DNA of 53,461 nucleotides from contig JAFUFW010000030.1 in assembly GCA_017469685.1 (NCBI GenBank), positions 1-53,461 on the forward strand, read 5' to 3'. The notes beneath the pieces are model-generated. The model had not been told where the DNA came from. It was given only the letters and a program-made list of their open reading frames with translations, and did not search any database. The position numbers and the translations under genes are program-made. Source of the stretch: Bacteroidaceae bacterium (GTDB lineage: Bacteria; Bacteroidota; Bacteroidia; Bacteroidales; Bacteroidaceae). Below, piece by piece: positions 48,261-53,461 of this stretch (within the stretch, counting starts at the first letter, position 1; each line of letters starts with the position of its first letter).

Positions 48261-49334
48261 TTACTTTGCGATAGCGATGGTGACGCGGTTCTTGTCGTTC
48301 TCAGCATAGGGCTGAACGGTGTCGCCCTTAGCGTCGACGGTGATGCGTGCAGCATCGATGCCACCTTCTACGAGAGCCTTAGCAACGTTCTCGGCACGGC
48401 CCTCAGAGTACTTCATGTTGATCTTCGGGTTGCCGGTGCCAGCGTCGGCATAACCGGTGACGTTGACGCGAGTCTCGGGGTTAGCCTTCAGGAAGGCAAC
48501 GAGCTCAGCGATCTTGTTCTTCTGGTTGTCGGGGATGACGGTCTCGCGGATTTCATAGAAAATCTCGCGCTGCATCTCAGCGACTTTCTTTACGACGGGC
48601 TTCTCAACAACCTTAGCGGGTGCTACGGGCTCGGGAGCGGGCTCTTCAACAACGATGGGCACTGCTACGGGGATAACCTTCTCGACCTTGCCAAGGTTGA
48701 TCTTCAGACCTGCGAGGGCAGTGAAGTACCAGTCGAGGTTAGCGTCGACGTTCTTGTGCTTGCTGTTGTACTCGTCGGAGAGGAAGTTGGCCATGCCTTC
48801 AAGGTTGAGGCTTACGCGCTTGCTGAGGCGGAAGTCGAGGTCCAGACCGAAACGGCCAACGGGGCGCACCTTAGTGCCGTCCCAGAGGTCACGCATGATC
48901 CAGTAGCGAGCCATCTCAGCGGCTTCGTCGTTGTTCCAGCCGATGTTGGCGCCTACGCCGGCGATGAGGTTAAGGCCGAAGACGCGCTTGGGATTCCAGC
49001 CTGCGATGGCGTTGACGAGGTTGAACTTAACGTCGAGAGCGGGAGTGACGTAGTTCCACTTGTAGGTATCGTTGGTCTTGAAACCACCCTTGCTCTCCCA
49101 ACCGTTGACGGCCAGGCGGAGAGCCCATACGGGAGTGAACTGGTAGCCAACAGCAACCTGGGCAGCAGGTGAGATGAGCTTGTTGAAATCAGCCTCGCCA
49201 AGGGTGTAGGAGGCACCGCCCTGGAGCTGCAGGAACCAATGGTGGTTGAACTCTACGCGCTCGGTCTCTTGAGCGTTGGCGGACAGGCCCATCATAGCGA
49301 GGGCTGCCACGAGAAGAAACTTTGTAAATTTCAT
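48261..49334 (-). CDS. OmpA-family outer-membrane porin (OprF type)
   Basis: 357 aa. Signal peptide 1-21 (ends SANAQE), 8-strand barrel about 25-200, a Pro/Val/Glu-rich hinge ('VPIVVEEPAPEPVAPAKVVE') and a C-terminal OmpA-like peptidoglycan-binding domain about 240-357 ('VTGYADAGTGNPKINMKYSEGRAENVAKAL', 'ENDKNRVTI'). It anchors the outer membrane to the wall and is normally one of the most abundant proteins in Bacteroidales. Codons are strongly biased, in keeping with high expression. Confidence 0.93.
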   Translation of the reverse strand: MKFTKFLLVAALAMMGLSANAQETERVEFNHHWFLQLQGGASYTLGEADFNKLISPAAQVAVGYQFTPVWALRLAVNGWESKGGFKTNDTYKWNYVTPALDVKFNLVNAIAGWNPKRVFGLNLIAGVGANIGWNNDEAAEMARYWIMRDLWDGTKVRPVGRFGLDLDFRLSKRVSLNLEGMANFLSDEYNSKHKNVDANLDWYFTALAGLKINLGKVEKVIPVAVPIVVEEPAPEPVAPAKVVEKPVVKKVAEMQREIFYEIRETVIPDNQKNKIAELVAFLKANPETRVNVTGYADAGTGNPKINMKYSEGRAENVAKALVEGGIDAARITVDAKGDTVQPYAENDKNRVTIAIAK

Positions 49335-49375
49335 AATTCTAAGTGTTTATTAGTTGAATAACTCAATTTTCTTTG

Positions 49376-49407
49376 CAAAGGTAGTCAAAAGATAGTATGT
49401 GAACAAA
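49376..49407 (-). promoter_or_regulatory. Promoter of the OmpA-family gene
   Basis: -7 box TACCTTTG (49383-49376) with TTTG at 49407-49404, 20 nt apart; leader about 35 nt. Confidence 0.8.
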
Positions 49408-49428
49408 ATTTTCATTAAAAAAAAGTGA

Positions 49429-52389
49429 TTATTCCGCCATTTTATGTAATGTTTCGGGCATTAAGACTACTCCCTCCTTACGTTTCCCGTCAATTTTTAT
49501 AGTCAGGGCCTCCTCGAGGTGTACGACTCTGACGTGCTCGGTCTCGTAGGCTGCGGGCAACTTGTTAAGGATGTCCTGCCTGTAGACGCCGTCGCCAAGG
49601 TAGTCATTGATAGTGAAGTAGCCTACGCCGAAGGAGGTGAGGTTCTGGAAGAAATGTGTGCCCTGGCTGGGGTCTACGCGATAGTTCTGCAGCCCGGCCT
49701 CTACGATGACCTTTGCGGCCGAGATGGCAGGCCACTTTACAGGGATGCCGAGCCATGGGTCGCTGCTTCCCCAGCGTCCAGGCCCTACGAGCACGTAGCC
49801 GCGCCCCTCGTTGAGGTAGTGGCGGTTGATGGCATCTATTTCCTCGGCCACCTGTGGGTTCGACGATGCACTCCATCCGTCGGTCTTCACGTAGACGATG
49901 TCCTCAACGTCGGTCATGATGCCATGGCCTATGGCGTTGCGTGAGCGTAGCAGGCAGTCGTCGTCTGGCACGGCGGCGAGGTTCTCGTCGAGCATCAGTT
50001 TGTTGTCGACCATTGGGCGTATCTGCAGCAGATAGAGCTCGCCCGTGCGGTCGGGGTGAATGTTTGCGGCAAACTCGATCTCTACGGGGCGCCGCATTTC
50101 GTCCTGCCCGTAGTAGAGCACCTTTTGCAGTAGCTCGGGCAGTGGGAAGATGCCGTGCTGCAGCACGCCGCAGAAGGTTATCACCTTGTGCCCTCCCTCG
50201 TAGATGCCGTCGCGGATGACCTGGTCGTAGGGGTCGTAGGTGGAGGCGATGTACTGCAATGTGCCGTCCTTTTCGGCCTGTGCCACGCGCAGGTTCAGAA
50301 TGTTAAATCCGTCGTCTTTGAGGAACGTCGTGGGCGGGTTCTCGAGGTCGAGGGCGTAGAAGCGAGTCTGCGTCTCTTTCAGCGCCAGTTCCATTTCCGA
50401 AGTCTGCAACACTTGGTTCGGGTGTGCGGGGCACACGCGCAAGCTTTGCCCGCCGTCGACGATATATTTGCCAAGTCCCAGGGCCAGGTTCACTGTGCCC
50501 TCCTCAGCGCGCTCGTCGCCTATGGGATAGTAGTTGACCGAGCGTGCGACACCGGAGAGGGTGGGGTAGAAGCGCGCATCGTGGCGCTCGCCTACTACTT
50601 CCTGCAGGATGACGGCCATCTTCTCCTGGTCGATGACGTTGGACGTCGCTGTCATGTACGACTTCGAGTCGCGGTAGTAAACGCTGGCGTAGACGGCCTT
50701 GATGGCATCGGAAAGCATGTGCAGCCGTTCGTACTTGTCCTCTACGTGCGGAATCATGTATGTGGCGTAGATGCCAGCGGAGGGCTGGTAGTGGCTGTCC
50801 TCGAGCAGCGAGCTCGAACGTATGGCCAGAGGCGTGTCCACGACATCGAGGAACGCCATCAGGTCGCCGATGAGGCGGGCCGGCAGACGGGCATGGAGGA
50901 AGTAGCGAAGGATCTCTTCGTCGGGGATGTCGGAGAGGGCCACCTGGTAGAGGCTGTTCGTGTCCATGAACTCGTCGAAGATATCGGTGCAGAGCACCAC
51001 GGTCTTCGGAATCATCACCTCAGCATTGTCGAAGTCGTTGAGGTCGGAGTGGCGTTTGATGATATGGTCGATGAAAGCCAGGCCGCGGCCCTTGCCGCCC
51101 AGCGAACCCTCGCCTATGCGGGCGAAGTTGCTGTAGCGGTCGAAACGTTCGCGATGGAACACGGCCACGACGCCCTGGTTCTTCATCCTGCGGTACGAGA
51201 CGATGGCATCGAAGATAATCTGGCGGTGCTGGTCGACGTCCTGCAGCGAGTTCCAGGTGATGCGCTTCAGGAAGTCGGCGATGGGAAACAGTGCGCGCGA
51301 ACTGAGCCAGCGCGACACGTTGTTGTGCTGCACGTGGTAGAGCAGCGACTCGCGCGGCAGCTTGAAGATGTTGTCCTGCAGATCCTTGAGGTTGCGCAGG
51401 CGTGCCACCTCCTCCAAGGTTTGTGGGTTGCGGAAGATGAAGTCGCCGAAGCCGAAGTAGCGCAGGATGAGCTCGCGCAGGTCCACTGCCATCTTCTTCG
51501 AGTTCTTGTCTACGAAACGTATCTTGTAGGGCACGCACTCTTCGCGGCGGCCTATGTCGGAGCTCTCCATGATGAGCGGCACGAACTCATCACGCGCGCG
51601 TATGTTTTTTAATAATGTGAGGCCTGCCTCTTCGTCGAGACGCCCCCCGTGGGGGAAGCGGCAGTCGGAGATGACGCCAAGAGTGTTGTCGGAGTAGCGG
51701 TCGTAGAGCTCCCACGCCTCCTCGTACGAGCGCGCCAGCACTATCTTGGGGCGGCCGCGCATACGCAGCGTCTCCAGTTGCGAGTTCAGCGCCTCGGTGG
51801 CGAACTCAAGGCTCTGCTGCAGCACGAATTTATACAGGTTGGGCAGTATGCTGGAGTAGAAGCGTATGTTGTCCTCTACGAGCATGATCATCTGTACGCC
51901 CGCCTTGAGGTCGTGCTCCAGGTTCATCTTGTCCTCTATAAGTTTGATGATCGACAGCAGCAGTTCCGTGTTGCCCAGCCAGCAAAACACGTATTCGAAG
52001 GCCGAGAGGTCCTCGTCGGCCATGCGCTTCGAGATGCCATGCGAGAAAGGCGTCAGCACGATGCATGGAATCTGTGGTTGCTGGCTCTTGATGCCGCGGG
52101 CGATGTCGAAGATGTCGTTGTTGTCAGTGCCTGGCATGACGATGACCAGGTCGAACTGGTAATGTTCCATCTGCCGCAGAGCCTCCTCCTCGCTCGCCAC
52201 CTGAATGAAGCGTGGCGGGTAGCGAAGGCCCAGCTTGGCATATTCGTCGAAGATTTTCTCGTCGATACGCCCGTCGTCCTCAAGCATGAAGGCATCGTAG
52301 GGGTTGGCTATGAGCAGCACGTTGAACACGCGGCGCGCCATCATGTCGACGAACGAAGTGTCGCGCAGCAGCAGTTGGTCTTTCTTCAT
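49429..52389 (-). CDS. Two-receiver/PEP-pyruvate-binding (PPDK_N) fusion protein
   Basis: 986 aa from the ATG at 52389; the frame further up runs through the promoter. Residues about 20-155 are a receiver-like domain in which the usual phospho-Asp is missing ('FDLVIVMPG'). Residues about 165-300 are a second receiver with 'LVEDN' (170-174) and Asp242 in 'ISDCRFP', so it may be phosphorylated. Residues about 440-830 are a PPDK_N/PEP-synthase ATP-grasp domain ('IGEGSLGGKGRGLAFID', 'AIRSSSLLEDS', 'YLLQIRPMV'). After it comes an unassigned domain ('GPGRWGSSDPWLG'), not the TSHAAI-type swivelling His domain of true PEP synthases. So it is probably a signalling or atypical phosphotransfer protein rather than a PEP synthase. 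This architecture is conserved in Bacteroidetes. Confidence 0.82.
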   Translation of the reverse strand: MKKDQLLLRDTSFVDMMARRVFNVLLIANPYDAFMLEDDGRIDEKIFDEYAKLGLRYPPRFIQVASEEEALRQMEHYQFDLVIVMPGTDNNDIFDIARGIKSQQPQIPCIVLTPFSHGISKRMADEDLSAFEYVFCWLGNTELLLSIIKLIEDKMNLEHDLKAGVQMIMLVEDNIRFYSSILPNLYKFVLQQSLEFATEALNSQLETLRMRGRPKIVLARSYEEAWELYDRYSDNTLGVISDCRFPHGGRLDEEAGLTLLKNIRARDEFVPLIMESSDIGRREECVPYKIRFVDKNSKKMAVDLRELILRYFGFGDFIFRNPQTLEEVARLRNLKDLQDNIFKLPRESLLYHVQHNNVSRWLSSRALFPIADFLKRITWNSLQDVDQHRQIIFDAIVSYRRMKNQGVVAVFHRERFDRYSNFARIGEGSLGGKGRGLAFIDHIIKRHSDLNDFDNAEVMIPKTVVLCTDIFDEFMDTNSLYQVALSDIPDEEILRYFLHARLPARLIGDLMAFLDVVDTPLAIRSSSLLEDSHYQPSAGIYATYMIPHVEDKYERLHMLSDAIKAVYASVYYRDSKSYMTATSNVIDQEKMAVILQEVVGERHDARFYPTLSGVARSVNYYPIGDERAEEGTVNLALGLGKYIVDGGQSLRVCPAHPNQVLQTSEMELALKETQTRFYALDLENPPTTFLKDDGFNILNLRVAQAEKDGTLQYIASTYDPYDQVIRDGIYEGGHKVITFCGVLQHGIFPLPELLQKVLYYGQDEMRRPVEIEFAANIHPDRTGELYLLQIRPMVDNKLMLDENLAAVPDDDCLLRSRNAIGHGIMTDVEDIVYVKTDGWSASSNPQVAEEIDAINRHYLNEGRGYVLVGPGRWGSSDPWLGIPVKWPAISAAKVIVEAGLQNYRVDPSQGTHFFQNLTSFGVGYFTINDYLGDGVYRQDILNKLPAAYETEHVRVVHLEEALTIKIDGKRKEGVVLMPETLHKMAE

Positions 52390-52419
52390 CTTTTCAGCTT
52401 TGTGTTCCTGTTTCGGCCA

Positions 52420-52427
52420 CAAAGATA
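52420..52427 (-). promoter_or_regulatory. -7 box for the receiver/PPDK_N gene
   Basis: TATCTTTG 30 nt before the ATG. Bases 52428-52617 upstream show no gene or strong structure. Confidence 0.6.
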
Positions 52428-52617
52428 CTAAGAAAATGGTAAATAGGAGTGAGAAAAGTGAAAAATGACAGAACGAGACTCTAAAAAGATCCCAACCGCC
52501 GCAAGGAGGAACTCTTGGCAATGGCGAAAACCGAAAGTGGTGTTTATGAATCATTCATGGCCAGTTAATGCTGATGCGCGTTGGATAACAGTCAGATTTG
52601 TGCTGCAGCTCAGAAAC

Positions 52618-52657
52618 GAAAAAGCCCGCAGGGGAGCTCGTCCCCTGCAGGCTTGTC
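52618..52657 (-). terminator. Terminator of the 29-codon gene
   Basis: On the reverse strand AGCCTGCAGGGGA/TCCCCTGCGGGCT (13 positions, one mismatch), loop CGAGC, followed by TTTTCG. No T-run on the other side, so it acts leftward, 45 nt after the small ORF. Confidence 0.88.
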
Positions 52658-52701
52658 ATATAGATAGTTAATAATGTTTTTTCGTCTCGAAAGCTCGACC
52701 T

Positions 52702-52791
52702 TTAGTCGAGGTCAGTAAAAACGGATGCGTTACTGACGAGAGCTGCAATAGCTAAAATTGCAAAAGCAATGCTTGATGTTACTGTTGTCAT
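52702..52791 (-). CDS. Small hydrophobic protein (29 aa)
   Basis: 29-codon ORF starting MTTVTSSIAFAILAIAALVS and ending ...SVFTDLD. Residues 8-20 form one transmembrane-length hydrophobic stretch, with Ser/Thr before it and an acidic tail. AAGGTAAAAGGATT directly precedes the ATG, giving an AGG-type ribosome site. It has its own -7 box (52946-52939), an untranslated leader of about 140 nt and its own terminator, so it is an independent transcription unit. I do not recognise the protein and no neighbour suggests a job. Confidence 0.7.
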   Translation of the reverse strand: MTTVTSSIAFAILAIAALVSNASVFTDLD

Positions 52792-52938
52792 AATCCTTTT
52801 ACCTTTCTTTTAATTAATAATGTTATCCTAAATAATTTTCAATTGTCCATTTTCATTTTTCAATTTCCAATTGTCTTGCTGGCCACGCTTGGCCTCTTTT
52901 CTTATCCTTGTTATCCTGTTTTCTTCCTTTTTGCGCTG
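52792..52938 (-). promoter_or_regulatory. Long leader of the 29-codon gene
   Basis: About 140 nt of AT-rich RNA with three AGGATAA repeats, a GGCCA/TGGCC hairpin and CAATTG-containing inverted pieces (GACAATTG, GGACAATTG). Its lower part overlaps a common dispersed 'caattgtccattttcatt' type element. No known riboswitch motif seen. Confidence 0.45.
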
Positions 52939-52946
52939 CAAAGGTA
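52939..52946 (-). promoter_or_regulatory. -7 box for the 29-codon gene
   Basis: TACCTTTG followed by GCAGCGCAAAAAGG. No TTTG at the usual distance upstream. The 52947-53097 stretch holds nothing else clear. Confidence 0.6.
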
Positions 52947-53097
52947 CGGCGACTTTCGCGAATAAGTTTTATTTTTATGCTCGAAAACATAAAATCGAGC
53001 ATTTTCTTTGACCTCAGTCAAGAAACAACCGCCTTTCCTCATTTCTTGATACAAGTTAACTCACCAACGTGCCCGCCTCCCCTTTCAAGCCCCACGC

Positions 53098-53127
53098 AAA
53101 AGCCCTGCACCGCGGTGCAGGGCTTTT
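53098..53127. terminator. Terminator of the 61-aa peptide gene
   Basis: Perfect 14-bp self-complementary stem AAAAGCCCTGCACC/GGTGCAGGGCTTTT around CG; works in both directions. Confidence 0.9.
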
Positions 53128-53179
53128 GCATTTATTATTTATCATTTATCATTTTGCAGCGCAGCGCTTGCGCTGCTGC

Positions 53180-53365
53180 TTACTCATCCCAGTTAACAGG
53201 CGTCGTGGAGACGTCACCCCAGATGTCATCCCAATTGTTCCTGTCTTCCTTGACCCAACCGCCGTTGTCACCTTCAACGGTTGTATCGGAGGTGCTCAAC
53301 AGCAGTGAATCCTGTACTTGTAAGTCAACGACAAATACCTCTGGCATTTGATATATCTTTTTCAT
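53180..53365 (-). CDS. Short 'MKKIYQxPE' peptide of unknown function
   Basis: 61 aa, MKKIYQMPEVFVVDLQVQDS, then 'LLLSTSDTTVEG' and a Trp/Asp/Asn/Gly-rich C-terminus ('DRNNWDDIWGDVSTTPVNW'). The N-terminus (MKK-Tyr-Pro-Val/Ile...LL-Ser) is shared by many short Prevotella/Bacteroides proteins of unknown role whose C-terminal halves are variable. It lacks a signal peptide or transmembrane segment. The split between a constant start and a variable acidic tail recalls a precursor peptide, but no maturation enzyme is in view. The upstream region leaves the window. Confidence 0.75.
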   Translation of the reverse strand: MKKIYQMPEVFVVDLQVQDSLLLSTSDTTVEGDNGGWVKEDRNNWDDIWGDVSTTPVNWDE

Positions 53366-53396
53366 AGTCGTAACTACTATTTTAATTATTCTTTAA

Positions 53397-53423
53397 CTAC
53401 GGATTCTACGGATTTTACGGATT
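53397..53423. repeat. Triple 9-nt tandem repeat (C/T)TACGGATT
   Basis: Three contiguous copies: CTACGGATT, CTACGGATT, TTACGGATT, 32 nt upstream of the 61-aa gene; the same dispersed element family as the 'CACAGATTACAC' repeat near nrdG. Confidence 0.7.
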
Positions 53424-53461
53424 ATCTTACCTGGATTCACGATTCCACTGTAATGCAGACC

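Noticed and set aside
52908-53351. 147-codon plus-strand frame at the right end
   Set aside because: It reads through the small-gene promoter, a terminator and the opposite strand of the 61-aa gene.

Overview
The window looks like chromosomal DNA of a Bacteroidota species, order Bacteroidales, probably Prevotellaceae-like. The signs are: promoters with the Bacteroidetes -7 box TAnnTTTG instead of -35/-10 boxes, few Shine-Dalgarno sites, SusD-era style surface lipoproteins (Cys followed by acidic residues), a BtuG/DUF4465-type vitamin B12 uptake locus, C-terminal 'DLSGRRV...GIYIINGKKV' tails on secreted proteins, a GDH/NrdD/OmpA set typical of the order, and short 'MKKIYQxPE...' peptides. No phage, transposase, CRISPR array or rRNA was seen. 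GC is moderately high, so most long antisense ORFs are shadows.

Layout. 1-11.4 kb (+): end of a LolD-like ABC ATPase, cvfB, two large secreted carbohydrate-active proteins (DUF4861-GH105-F5/8C and a BNR_4 propeller with LamG modules), topoisomerase IV subunit A (parC) and a DUF3316 protein, all with gaps of 21 nt or less, ended by a terminator. 11.4-20.3 kb (-): S41 protease, tRNA-Val and tRNA-Leu, then a vitamin B12 uptake operon read from a cobalamin riboswitch: DUF4465 lipoprotein, BtuG-like propeller, PKD lipoprotein, BtuB, BtuF; then a 21-nt tandem repeat and initiator tRNA. 20.4-24.1 kb (+): TetR regulator, FabG, RluA-type pseudouridine synthase, tRNA-Ser, MFS transporter. 24.2-32.6 kb (-): M48 protease, HAD phosphatase, cobU, cobT, cobS, and a 1464-aa CotH/lamin-tail protein, apparently one transcription unit. 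Together with the uptake operon this makes the region strongly cobalamin-oriented (capture, import, nucleotide-loop assembly). 33.1-36.0 kb (+): class III ribonucleotide reductase nrdD and activase nrdG. 36.2-38.9 kb (-): a DUF6055 putative metalloprotease and its secreted partner. 39.0-43.2 kb (-): pheA, aminotransferase, DAHP synthase-chorismate mutase and tyrA. 43.3-53.5 kb: L,D-transpeptidase, GHL10 glycosidase-like protein, gdhA, an OmpA-family porin, a receiver/PPDK_N fusion, and two very small genes.

The most notable signal is in front of pheA. A 20-codon leader ORF (MNSVSARYYSYVYFYFTKSR, 7 of 9 consecutive-region residues Tyr/Phe) starts just below a consensus promoter. It is followed by a perfect 12-bp terminator ahead of pheA, and the 9 nt overlapping the leader stop codon can pair with the 5' arm of that terminator. 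This is a complete transcription-attenuation layout for Phe/Tyr biosynthesis in a Bacteroidetes setting.

Other points worth a look: an exact beta-clamp-binding pentapeptide (QLSLF) at the extreme C-terminus of ParC; an independent 29-codon membrane-peptide gene with its own promoter and terminator; dispersed repeats that are translated in frame inside btuF, the DUF6055 gene and the aminotransferase, and one that spans the btuB start and leaves it a TTG codon; the gdhA stop codon sitting in the loop of a perfect hairpin with a second competing copy downstream; and candidate operators before tetR and nrdD.
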